Assembly: GCA_030427725.1 (NCBI GenBank)
Contig: JAUICV010000002.1
Coordinates: 324,436-388,435, forward strand
Direction: 5' to 3'
Length of the DNA: 64,000 nt
Origin: Chlamydiia bacterium
GTDB lineage: Bacteria; Chlamydiota; Chlamydiia; Chlamydiales; GCA-2402025
The notes beneath the pieces are model-generated. The model did not search any database and was not told the origin of the DNA. It saw only the letters and a program-made list of their open reading frames with translations. Positions 44,667-52,698 of this stretch are shown one piece after another. The stretch's first letter is position 1. Every line of letters begins with the position of its first letter. A program made the translations under genes and the position numbers.

Positions 44667-45832
44667 TTTTTGATTGGTTTGCTTAGACCGAAATAACATA
44701 GGGACCAATAAAGAGCCATGACTGGAATAAAAATCAAGGCGCCGTCCGAAAGACTAATAAAATGGTAAAGCAAAAGTCCAAAAGCAGCTCTTTTCTGTAG
44801 AGGATTTTCATAAATGTTAGGCTTTAACATTAAATAAATTGGGTAAAGTAGGCCTAGGTAAAATGATATGAGTCCTATTAATCCAAAGCTTCTATAGATA
44901 CCCAAGAAGGTAATTTCATGAATTCCTTCAAAGGGCTTGTCTCCCAAGATACTGAGACTTTTCAGAACTTCAAACTGATCAATCCTATTTCCTAGCGTTT
45001 TGTCTAAGAAAAAGTTCAGTTTGAATTTCATGCTTATGGTTAGAACCAAAATAAAGCCAATCACAAGTAAAAAAGGTATGAGGTTTTTTCCTATCGATTG
45101 CCTTTTTTCTTTAGAGAACAACTCAAAAAACAGAGCCGCTAGAGCTCCAATCCATACCGTTCTTGAAAGAGTCATAATCAATGAAAGGATAACCACTATT
45201 TTTTTTAGAGGAGATTTTTCAAGTTTATGAAAAAGAGGGTAGAGCATTAGAAGACAAACCCCAAAAAGATTTCCATTATTGTAAGTTGAAATAAGCTTAA
45301 AAAACCTTCCACGATCGATGCATTTGGTTGTTTCTAACGTGTTAACATCGTGATAATTAACTGTTAAAAATGGGATTTCAAGAAATTTACCGGTGAGCAT
45401 TTTATAGAAAAACAAAAAGATCCCAAAGGCGGAAAGAAAAAAAACTCCATGTTTAATCCATTTTTGTACTATTTGAAGTGTTCTATTAGAGATTGCTTGA
45501 GGTAAGGCGAAGAATACTATTAAAGGGAAAATATAAAAATGTAAGATGAGGGAGGTTAAGACCCCTGAACTTTCAAAACTATTCATACAGATAGAAAAAG
45601 CTGAAGCTGCTTGGAAAAAAAATAAAACAAGGCCGCATTTTAAAAGAGAAGAATTCTGAAAAGAAAACTTTTTTAAAGCCAAAAACAAGGAGAACAAGAG
45701 AGCTAGGCTATAGCCAATTGTCACAGGATTTTCAGAGAGCTTTATGCCGCCTTTTGGAAAAATAAAGATAAATAAACACAAAAGAAATAAAGCAACAAAT
45801 CTTAACTTTGGGACCTTAAAAAAGGGCTTCAT
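44636..45832 (-). CDS. Wzy/WaaL-like O-antigen polymerase or ligase
   Basis: The 398-residue membrane protein has about ten to twelve hydrophobic segments and one large loop (about 155-190, STYNNGNLFG nearby), a layout shared by Wzy polymerases and WaaL ligases. The MTLSRTVWIGALAALFFELF stretch resembles the conserved SRT/S-x-W region of these proteins. These families are poorly conserved, so polymerase and ligase cannot be told apart here. Start and end both overlap neighbours: ATGA with topA upstream and 31 bp tail-to-tail with manC. Confidence 0.7.
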   Translation of the reverse strand: MKPFFKVPKLRFVALFLLCLFIFIFPKGGIKLSENPVTIGYSLALLFSLFLALKKFSFQNSSLLKCGLVLFFFQAASAFSICMNSFESSGVLTSLILHFYIFPLIVFFALPQAISNRTLQIVQKWIKHGVFFLSAFGIFLFFYKMLTGKFLEIPFLTVNYHDVNTLETTKCIDRGRFFKLISTYNNGNLFGVCLLMLYPLFHKLEKSPLKKIVVILSLIMTLSRTVWIGALAALFFELFSKEKRQSIGKNLIPFLLVIGFILVLTISMKFKLNFFLDKTLGNRIDQFEVLKSLSILGDKPFEGIHEITFLGIYRSFGLIGLISFYLGLLYPIYLMLKPNIYENPLQKRAAFGLLLYHFISLSDGALIFIPVMALYWSLCYFGLSKPIKNQVFSTASSE

Positions 45833-48375
45833 TTATTAATATGCTTAGACAGCTTAGAGAGCAGTTGAGTCATCTTTATGGGCTCTTTGGATCCGAAGAC
45901 CTTAGCTAATTTTTCATCGGGAACAATGAGCTTTTTATCGTTAGGATCTTGAAGATTATGTTTTTTTATATAATCCCAGGTTTTTTTGACGACCTCGGGT
46001 CTCGAAAGTTCTTTTGCTTCAACAATCTCAGATAACTCATTACTCAAGGGAAGAGGTTTTTGTGTAGGAGCTTTCCTTGTTTTCTTCGTTGTTGTTTTTT
46101 TTGTTGATTTGGATGACCCCTTAGCTGGTTTTTTTTTGCGCTCAGGTGCTTTTGTTCGAGGATGCCCTTCATATTTTTCTAAGACTTGGTCGATAGAGTT
46201 TCCTATTACGTCGCAATCTGGATAGGTTGTACAAGCAAAAAAAGTTTTGCCAAAACGAGATTTTTTCATAGAAAGCTTTCCTGGACAACCAACAGCTGGG
46301 CAATCCGGCATCTCTTCAGGTAACGCCTCGCCTTTTTTAGGGACGTTGACAATTCCACGACATTTTGGATAGGCTTTACAACCTAAAAATGTCCCGAATC
46401 TTCCGTGGCGAATGATCATTTCTCCGCCACATTTGGGGCAGGGTTGATCCCAATCGAAATTTTCAGCGTAATCGCTTTTATCAAAATTAAAAGCCTCCAT
46501 CGAAGAGGTGTAGTCACACTCAGGATAGTTTGAGCAGCCATAGAAATATTTGTTTTTAGACCATACCTTGTTTAAAACATGGCCACATTTAGGACATTTA
46601 TGCTCAGTGGGGATTTTGGGGACAAAGGCTTCTTTTTCTGCAAGCTCGACAAGCGGTATAAAATCCTTCCAGAAACTTTTAAGATAGTCTTTCCAATCGA
46701 TGTTATTTTCAGCGATTTTATCGAGATCATCTTCCATCTTTGCTGTAAAATCAATGTTCATGATCATCTGAAAATTATCTACGAGCATCTGACAAGCAAC
46801 AACACCGAGTTCGGTAGGTTTTAGGTACATCTTTTCCTTTGTTGTGTACTCTCTACCTTGAATTTTGTTCATAATTGACGCATAAGTGGACGGTCTTCCG
46901 ATTCCGGAGCTTTCGAGAGCTTTAACAAGTGTTGCTTCGCTATATCTAGCAGGGGGTCTTGTAAAACTTTGTTTAGGTGTGACTTTAGAAAGATCTAACG
47001 CTTCGCCTTCTTTAAGAGGAGGCAGTAGCCCTTCTTGATCGGTTTGCTGCTCTTGGTCTTGGTCTTTCATTTCCTGGTAGAGAACTAAAAAACCTTGGAA
47101 CTTAATTATAGATCCAGTGCTTCTAAGCATAATACTTTGGCTAGCTTCTATGTCGCATGTTACTGTGTCATAAATAGCAGGATTCATTTGAGATGCTAAA
47201 AATCTTCGCCAGATCAGTAAGTAAAGTTTGTGCTCATCAATTCCTAAAAAGGATTTTATTTTTTCTGGATCATGATTTAGGTTTGTAGGTCTGATACATT
47301 CGTGAGCGTCTTGAGCTCCAGATTTTGTTTTATAAATCTTAGGAGCTTCTGGCAGAAATTTTTTCCCATATCTTGATTGGATGTAACTACGGCCAGATGA
47401 AATTGCCTCAGGAGCTGCTCTAACTGAGTCTGTTCTCATATAGGTAATTAGACCTTCAGTTCCCATCTCACCTAAGTCTACACCTTCATAGAGACTTTGA
47501 GCGGCCCTCATAGTTCGGGTTGCTGAAAATCCATAGTGCCTACTAGCTTCTTGTTGAAGAGTTGAAGTAATAAAAGGAGGAACGGGGTAGCGTTTCTTTT
47601 CTTTGGCTTCTAGACTTTTGACAAGGAAGGTAGACTCATTAAGTCTTTCAGTAATTTTTTCTGCAGTTTCTTGATCAGGAATAGTTGTGGTATTTTCTTT
47701 AGTCGATTCCTTTTCGACCTTTTTCCCATCAACAGAATATACGTAAGATTCAAAGGAAGCTTTATTATCTGTCTCAAAAAGAGCTCCAATTTGCCAGTAC
47801 TCTATGGGGATAAAAGCTTCGATCTCCCGTTCTCGATCTACAACAAGTTTTAGAGCAACGGATTGAACTCTTCCAGCTGATAAAAATCCATCACGACCTC
47901 TTTGGATTCTTCTTTGCAAAATAGGAGAAATTTTATATCCAACAATCCTATCAAGCAATCGACGTGCTTGCTGAGCATTGACTAGAGATGTGTCTATTTC
48001 TCTAGGCTGACTAACAGCAGAAAGGACGGCATCTTTTGTAATCTCATTAAAAGTGATTCTTTGTGTTGCAACGCCCTTTGGTAAAATGGAAGCTATATGC
48101 CATGCAATAGCCTCTCCTTCTCTATCGGGGTCAGGAGCTAAATAGACAGTGTCAACTTTTTTAGCTGAAGCCTTTAGATTCTTTACAACTTCTTTTTTAT
48201 CAGGAAGAACGCTGTAAGTTGGTTCAAAATCGTTCTCTACATCAATCCCAAAGCCTTTCTTGGGGAGATCAATAATATGTCCAACAGAAGATTCAACAAT
48301 AAAATCCTTGGGCAAAAACTTTTTTAATGTTTTTACCTTAGTTGGGGACTCTACGATAACTAACTTTTTCTTCAT
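45829..48375 (-). CDS. topA: DNA topoisomerase I with C-terminal SWIB domain
   Basis: Type IA topoisomerase that relaxes negative supercoils. In 848 residues: the TOPRIM domain with DPDREGE (82-88), the catalytic Tyr312 in GLITYMRTDS, then three zinc-ribbon repeats (CPKCG...C..YPEC; CPKCG...C..YPKC; CPAVGCPG...C..YPDC). A lysine-rich linker (KKPAKGSSKSTKKTTTKK) leads to a SWIB domain at about 785-848 (SRPEVVKKTWDYIKKHNLQ). The SWIB fusion is a chlamydial hallmark, since SWIB is otherwise mainly eukaryotic. It may link supercoiling to developmental chromatin changes. It is followed by the Wzy-like gene with a 4 bp overlap. Confidence 0.97.
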   Translation of the reverse strand: MKKKLVIVESPTKVKTLKKFLPKDFIVESSVGHIIDLPKKGFGIDVENDFEPTYSVLPDKKEVVKNLKASAKKVDTVYLAPDPDREGEAIAWHIASILPKGVATQRITFNEITKDAVLSAVSQPREIDTSLVNAQQARRLLDRIVGYKISPILQRRIQRGRDGFLSAGRVQSVALKLVVDREREIEAFIPIEYWQIGALFETDNKASFESYVYSVDGKKVEKESTKENTTTIPDQETAEKITERLNESTFLVKSLEAKEKKRYPVPPFITSTLQQEASRHYGFSATRTMRAAQSLYEGVDLGEMGTEGLITYMRTDSVRAAPEAISSGRSYIQSRYGKKFLPEAPKIYKTKSGAQDAHECIRPTNLNHDPEKIKSFLGIDEHKLYLLIWRRFLASQMNPAIYDTVTCDIEASQSIMLRSTGSIIKFQGFLVLYQEMKDQDQEQQTDQEGLLPPLKEGEALDLSKVTPKQSFTRPPARYSEATLVKALESSGIGRPSTYASIMNKIQGREYTTKEKMYLKPTELGVVACQMLVDNFQMIMNIDFTAKMEDDLDKIAENNIDWKDYLKSFWKDFIPLVELAEKEAFVPKIPTEHKCPKCGHVLNKVWSKNKYFYGCSNYPECDYTSSMEAFNFDKSDYAENFDWDQPCPKCGGEMIIRHGRFGTFLGCKAYPKCRGIVNVPKKGEALPEEMPDCPAVGCPGKLSMKKSRFGKTFFACTTYPDCDVIGNSIDQVLEKYEGHPRTKAPERKKKPAKGSSKSTKKTTTKKTRKAPTQKPLPLSNELSEIVEAKELSRPEVVKKTWDYIKKHNLQDPNDKKLIVPDEKLAKVFGSKEPIKMTQLLSKLSKHINK

Positions 48376-48582
48376 GGAAACTTAGACCTTATCTCCTCTC
48401 GTTTAAAGAAAGGTTGCTTGCGTCCTGAGGATGCATATAACTAAAATTTAGTGCAATAATACTTCTATTGGAACTTTATGTAAAAGGTCAAATTGGGTTA
48501 GCCTTTGAGATTTTAGAAAAATATAAAAAATGTTTTTACTTCTCCATTGGAGCTCGATTACTTTTTTGAGGTTAGGGCAGTT

Positions 48583-49812
48583 ATGAAAATAAAATGCTTA
48601 TTATTGGTTTTTTTAAGCCCGATCATGTGTTTAGCACAGGTGTTGTTGGGAGTTGATGAATTTTTTTCTAAAGGGCATTACAAAAAAATTTTAGATAAGA
48701 ACATAGCTCTTTTAACGAACCAAACAGGGGTTGATAGTCATTCGAAGCCAACTGCTGATTTAATTCGAGATCATAAACTTAAACTTAAAGCATTTTTTAG
48801 TCCTGAGCATGGAATTACGGGATCGTTTAAGGCTGGAGAGAAGGTAAAAAATAGTAAGGACAGTGTAGGTATACCTGTATATAGCCTTCATGGGGAGACA
48901 AGAAGGCCTACAAAAGAGATGTTAAAAGATATTGATGTGATTATCTACGACATTCAAGATATTGGTATTAGATCATACACCTATGCAACGACACTTTTTT
49001 ATGTCATGGAAGAGGCTTCGAAAAATAATATTTCTATTATTGTTTTAGATAGGCCCAATCCAATTAACGGCATTATTGTCGATGGTCCGATGCTAGAACC
49101 AAAGTGGCAATCATTTCTTGGCCATATCAATATTCCATACTGTCACGGGATGACCATAGGGGAATTGGCAGAACTTTTTAATAAGGAATATAAGGTTAAT
49201 TGTAGCCTTCAAGTTATTCCAATGAATGGTTGGAAAAGATCGATGTCTTATTCAGATACAGGACTTAGATGGATCCCACCGAGTCCTCATATTCCAGAAC
49301 CTGACACACCTTATTTTTACGCTTCAACTGGGATATTAGGAGAGATTGAAGTGGCTAATATAGGAATTGGATACACTCTTCCATTTAAAGTTGTTGGTGC
49401 CGAGTGGATCGATGCTGAAAAATTTTCAGGCGCGTTGAACCATTTGAAATTGCCGGGCGTTCACTTTGCCCCGTTTCATTATAAACCATTCTATGGGTCT
49501 TATAAGGGAAAAGATTGTCATGGTGTTCTAATCATTGTCGATGATCCACTCAAATACAAACCACTAAATGTTCAATATGCAATTCTAGGGATTTTAAAAA
49601 GCCTGTACCCAGATATTATTAAAGCAAAAATTGATGCTATGAAGCCTCAAAAAAAGCAGATGTTTTGCAAAGCCTGCGGAGGTGATGGTATTATCTCTCT
49701 TTTACAAAAAGAAAAATATGTCACTTATAAATTGCTCAACTATCACGATAAAAAACGTGATTCTTTTATAGAAGTCCGGAAAAAATATTTAAGGACTGAA
49801 TATAAGCTGTAG
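48583..49812 (+). CDS. NamZ-like exo-beta-N-acetylmuramidase (DUF1343/GH171)
   Basis: The protein (409 residues from the ATG at 48583, TAGGG upstream) has a signal peptide (MKIKCLLLVFLSPIMCLAQ) and the DUF1343 pattern: LLTNQTGVD, FFSPEHGITG, PVYSLHGETRRPT, YDIQDIGIRSYTY, LDRPNPING and GHINIPYCHGMTIGELA. The characterised member NamZ releases N-acetylmuramic acid from the non-reducing end of peptidoglycan fragments. Here it would act in the periplasm on the small amount of chlamydial peptidoglycan. The TTG at 48547 adds 12 residues before the signal and is unlikely. It stands before groES with an 83 bp gap. Confidence 0.85.
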   Translation: MKIKCLLLVFLSPIMCLAQVLLGVDEFFSKGHYKKILDKNIALLTNQTGVDSHSKPTADLIRDHKLKLKAFFSPEHGITGSFKAGEKVKNSKDSVGIPVYSLHGETRRPTKEMLKDIDVIIYDIQDIGIRSYTYATTLFYVMEEASKNNISIIVLDRPNPINGIIVDGPMLEPKWQSFLGHINIPYCHGMTIGELAELFNKEYKVNCSLQVIPMNGWKRSMSYSDTGLRWIPPSPHIPEPDTPYFYASTGILGEIEVANIGIGYTLPFKVVGAEWIDAEKFSGALNHLKLPGVHFAPFHYKPFYGSYKGKDCHGVLIIVDDPLKYKPLNVQYAILGILKSLYPDIIKAKIDAMKPQKKQMFCKACGGDGIISLLQKEKYVTYKLLNYHDKKRDSFIEVRKKYLRTEYKL

Positions 49813-49828
49813 CATTAGCTCCCTCATA

Positions 49829-49857
49829 TTGACAAAAATCACCTCTGAATCTAGGAT
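49829..49857 (+). promoter_or_regulatory. Sigma-70 type promoter of groES-groEL
   Basis: TTGACA (49829-49834) matches the -35 consensus perfectly; TAGGAT (49852-49857) is a 4/6 match to the -10, with 17 bp between. The start of transcription would be near 49864, about 32 nt before the groES ATG. No CIRCE inverted repeat was found here. Confidence 0.6.
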
Positions 49858-49895
49858 TTTTTTCCAGTCTAACAGTAAATTTGGGAGAAAATTTC

Positions 49896-50183
49896 ATGTC
49901 ACATGTTAAGCCTTTAGGTCATAGAGTTATAATTAAGCGATCAGAGTCACGTAAATCTACAGGTGGAATCTTGCTTCCTGACTCTTCCCAGGAAAAACCT
50001 AAGATTGGAGATGTTATTGCGGTAGGCCCTGGTGAATATAACAAACAGGGCGTGTTTGAAAAGCCAGAACTTAAAGTAGGCGATAGAGTTTTATTTTCTT
50101 CATATGGAGGGTGTGAAATCAATAGTGAACAAGATCTTATCGTTTTACATGAAAGAGATGTGTTAGCAGTTTTAGAAAGATAG
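49896..50183 (+). CDS. groES: Co-chaperonin GroES
   Basis: GroES caps the GroEL ring during ATP-driven folding. From the ATG at 49896 (GGGAG at 49883-49887) the protein has 95 residues, the normal size. It starts PLGHRVIIKR, has the mobile-loop region SRKSTGGILLPDS (about 19-31) and ends with HERDVLAVLE. A TTG at 49881 adds five residues and is not needed. groEL follows after 21 bp in the same operon. Confidence 0.95.
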   Translation: MSHVKPLGHRVIIKRSESRKSTGGILLPDSSQEKPKIGDVIAVGPGEYNKQGVFEKPELKVGDRVLFSSYGGCEINSEQDLIVLHERDVLAVLER

Positions 50184-50204
50184 CTAAAGAATAGGAGATA
50201 TGAA

Positions 50205-51860
50205 ATGACAAAATTATTGAAATATGATGAAGAAGCTCTTAAGGCGATGCTATCTGGAGTTAAAACTTTAGCAAAAGCAGTGGCAGTGACACTTGGCCCC
50301 AAAGGGAGAAATGTTGTTATTAAAAAAGAGTATGGATCCCCTCTTTCAACAAAAGATGGAGTAACTGTTGCAAAAGAGATCTATTTAAAAGATAAATTTG
50401 AAAATATGGGAGCTCAACTTGTCAAAGAGGCTTCATCTAAAACGTGTGATCTTGCCGGTGATGGAACAACAACAGCTGTAGTTCTTGCAGAAGCCATTTT
50501 GTCCCTTGGAATAAAAAATGTTATTGCAGGGTGTAATCCAATGAGCTTAAAAAAAGGGATTGAAGAAGCGGTCAAACATTTGATCTCAGCACTAAATGCC
50601 CAAGCAATTGAAGTGAAAAGTCATAATGATATTAAACAAGTAGCTGCAATTTCTGCGAATAATGATCCAGAAATTGGTGAGTTAATCGCTCAAGCAATGG
50701 AAAAAATCGGTAAGGATGGAGCGATCACGATTGCTGAAGCAAAAGGAATTGAAACAATTTTAGATATAGTGGAAGGGCTTCAGTTTGATAGAGGGTATCT
50801 ATCTCCATACTTTATCACTAACGCACAAAAAATGAGTGTTGAGTTTGATAATCCGTCAATTCTCTTGATTGACCACAAAGTTTCTACGGCAAAGGATCTA
50901 GTGCCGGTCTTAGAAAAAATTATGGAAGAGAAACAAAGACCTCTTCTGATCATAGCAGAGGATTTAGACGGAGAAGCTCTTTCTACTCTCGTCATAAATA
51001 AAATTAAAGCAGGTCTCCCAGTTTGTGCAGTAAAGGCACCTGGATTTGGAGATAAAAGAAAAGAGCTTATGGAAGATATTGCGACAATTACTGGAGCTAC
51101 ATTAATTTCTAAAGAAGTTGGGTTAAGTCTAACAGAAGTTGGTACAGAGGTTTTGGGGACTGCTAAATCGGTAAAAATAGATAAAGAGAAAACTACGATT
51201 GTTGATGGACTTGGAAATAAACAAGAAATAGAAAAACGAAAAGCTCAAATTAGAAAATCTCTTTTTGAAGCCAGTTCTGACCAAGAAAAACAGCAATTGC
51301 AAGAAAGACTCTCTAAACTATCTGGTGGAGTAGGAATTTTACGTATAGGAGCTGCTACTGAAACGGAGCTGAAAGAAAAGAAGGCTAGAGTTGAGGATGC
51401 TCTGCAAGCTACTAAAGCAGCTGTTATAGAAGGAATAGTAGTTGGTGGTGGTGTTGCGCTTATCAAAGCTTCCAAAGAACTCTCGAAAGTAAATTTAGAG
51501 GGGGAAATGGCAATTGGTGTTGATATTGTAAAAGAAGCTGCTTTTGCTCCGGCTATCGCTATTGCAAATAATTGCGGACAAAAGGGTGTCATTATAGCAG
51601 AGAAGATTTTAGATGCCGATTCTGGTTTTGGTTATAACGGACTATCTGGAGAATTCGAAAATCTAAAGAATGCGGGAGTTATGGATCCTGTTCTAGTTAC
51701 GAAAAGCGCTTTAAAAAACGCAGCATCAATTGCAGCGCTTTTAATAACAGCTGCGGCCATGATTACAGATAAGGCTGAAGCTAAATCAGAAAGAGCTCAT
51801 CCTGGTATGAATCCGTCTATGGGAATGGGTGGCATGGGCCCTATGGGTGGGATGATGTAA
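50205..51860 (+). CDS. groEL: Chaperonin GroEL
   Basis: The 60 kDa chaperonin subunit, 551 residues. ATP-site motifs TLGPKGRNVV (about 30-39), TKDGVTVAKE and AGDGTTTAVV (about 85-94, with the catalytic Asp) are intact, as is the second Asp region KARVEDALQATKAAV and VVGGG. The C-terminus has the Met/Gly tail (MGMGGMGPMGGMM). The sequence departs from typical GroEL in several stretches (CDLAGDG, AAFAPAIAIANNCG), so it may be one of several chlamydial paralogues. The presence of groES and the Gly-Met tail argue that it works as a folding chaperonin. A strong terminator follows. Confidence 0.95.
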   Translation: MTKLLKYDEEALKAMLSGVKTLAKAVAVTLGPKGRNVVIKKEYGSPLSTKDGVTVAKEIYLKDKFENMGAQLVKEASSKTCDLAGDGTTTAVVLAEAILSLGIKNVIAGCNPMSLKKGIEEAVKHLISALNAQAIEVKSHNDIKQVAAISANNDPEIGELIAQAMEKIGKDGAITIAEAKGIETILDIVEGLQFDRGYLSPYFITNAQKMSVEFDNPSILLIDHKVSTAKDLVPVLEKIMEEKQRPLLIIAEDLDGEALSTLVINKIKAGLPVCAVKAPGFGDKRKELMEDIATITGATLISKEVGLSLTEVGTEVLGTAKSVKIDKEKTTIVDGLGNKQEIEKRKAQIRKSLFEASSDQEKQQLQERLSKLSGGVGILRIGAATETELKEKKARVEDALQATKAAVIEGIVVGGGVALIKASKELSKVNLEGEMAIGVDIVKEAAFAPAIAIANNCGQKGVIIAEKILDADSGFGYNGLSGEFENLKNAGVMDPVLVTKSALKNAASIAALLITAAAMITDKAEAKSERAHPGMNPSMGMGGMGPMGGMM

Positions 51861-51869
51861 GACTTTTCA

Positions 51870-51906
51870 TAAGAGGGTCTTTTGTTTAAAGACTCTCTTA
51901 TTTTTT
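51870..51906 (+). terminator. Rho-independent terminator of groES-groEL
   Basis: A 13 bp stem (51870-51882 with 51888-51900, one G-T pair), a 5 nt loop and a run of six T (51901-51906) follow the groEL stop by 9 bp. The T run lies inside the 3' end of the convergent methyltransferase gene, encoding its last lysines. Confidence 0.85.
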
Positions 51907-52692
51907 CTGCGCTATACAAAACATCCAATTCCCAAGTTTTTTCTCTTCCACAACTTCTAAACCTAATGTGCTCAGGCTCTTTTTGTAACTATCTCTTTGT
52001 TCAATTAAAATACCTGAGAAGGCGAATATTGAACATGTTTGAAAAATGAATGGGAGTGTCTCGAAAACTTTAAGTTGTTCAAAATAAGTCATATTCATCA
52101 AGACGACTGTATTTTTTTCCACAACAAAATTTTCTGGCAACTTTTTAAAAAACCGGATCTTACTTGAGTCAACGTTGTTTAAAGTTTTATTTTTTTTAGC
52201 ATGGAGTAAAGCGTCTTGATTGATCTCTAAACCAATAACTGATTTAGCATTTAGAAAATAACTAGCTAAGCTAAGGACTCCATTTCCAGAACCGATATCA
52301 ATGATTGGTTTGTTATTTACAAGAGGGGCTAGATTTTCCAGCATAAGCTGAGTAGTTTCGTGAGATATATCTCCAAATCCAGGACCTGGATAAAGGTTAA
52401 AAGAGGGCGCTTTTTTAGAAGTCAGCTCGGAAAGATCAACCTGGATAAAACCATCTTTATAGTAAGGACTGTGAGCCATCGCTTGATTTTCCCAATCAAT
52501 GGATGAAGGGATTGGTAGCAGTTTGATTCCTTTGACGTTTTCTGGGAGTATTTTAGCAAGGCCGCCTATCAGAATTTTTTTTGGAGACGGCTCTTCAATA
52601 ACATAAGTTTGAGAAATCCCGAATGGTTCAAGACGTGCAAGAGCTGTCTCAACTTTTAGCATATCAGTCAGCTCACATAAAAATTGTTTCAT
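51898..52692 (-). CDS. PrmA-like (ribosomal protein L11) methyltransferase
   Basis: The 264-residue protein has an N-terminal ferredoxin-like part and a SAM-binding domain: the PrmA-typical PGPGFGDISHETT (102-114) before motif I IIDIGSGNGVLSLAS (130-144) and LEINQDALLHAK. PrmA usually has FGTGTH...TT; here GDISHETT keeps the His and Thr. The catalytic-loop NxxA position reads NMTYFEQ, a change from the usual NI(L/V)A. It probably methylates L11 or another ribosomal protein, but substrate shift is possible. It is the last gene of the trkA-trkH unit and lies 6 bp after trkH. Confidence 0.75.
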   Translation of the reverse strand: MKQFLCELTDMLKVETALARLEPFGISQTYVIEEPSPKKILIGGLAKILPENVKGIKLLPIPSSIDWENQAMAHSPYYKDGFIQVDLSELTSKKAPSFNLYPGPGFGDISHETTQLMLENLAPLVNNKPIIDIGSGNGVLSLASYFLNAKSVIGLEINQDALLHAKKNKTLNNVDSSKIRFFKKLPENFVVEKNTVVLMNMTYFEQLKVFETLPFIFQTCSIFAFSGILIEQRDSYKKSLSTLGLEVVEEKKLGNWMFCIAQKK

Positions 52693-52698
52693 AGATCC

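Noticed and set aside
45986..46225. Plus-strand frame opposite topA
   Set aside because: It is the antisense of the lysine-rich linker of topA; its Phe/Val-rich product is a by-product of that composition.
49801..49870. Possible CIRCE operator before groES
   Set aside because: TTAGCTCCC at 49815-49823 matches 7 of 9 bases of the left arm, but the sequence 9 bp further on does not form the complementary right arm.
50780..51592. Minus-strand frames opposite groEL
   Set aside because: They lie wholly within the conserved groEL coding region and show no domain or ribosome binding site.
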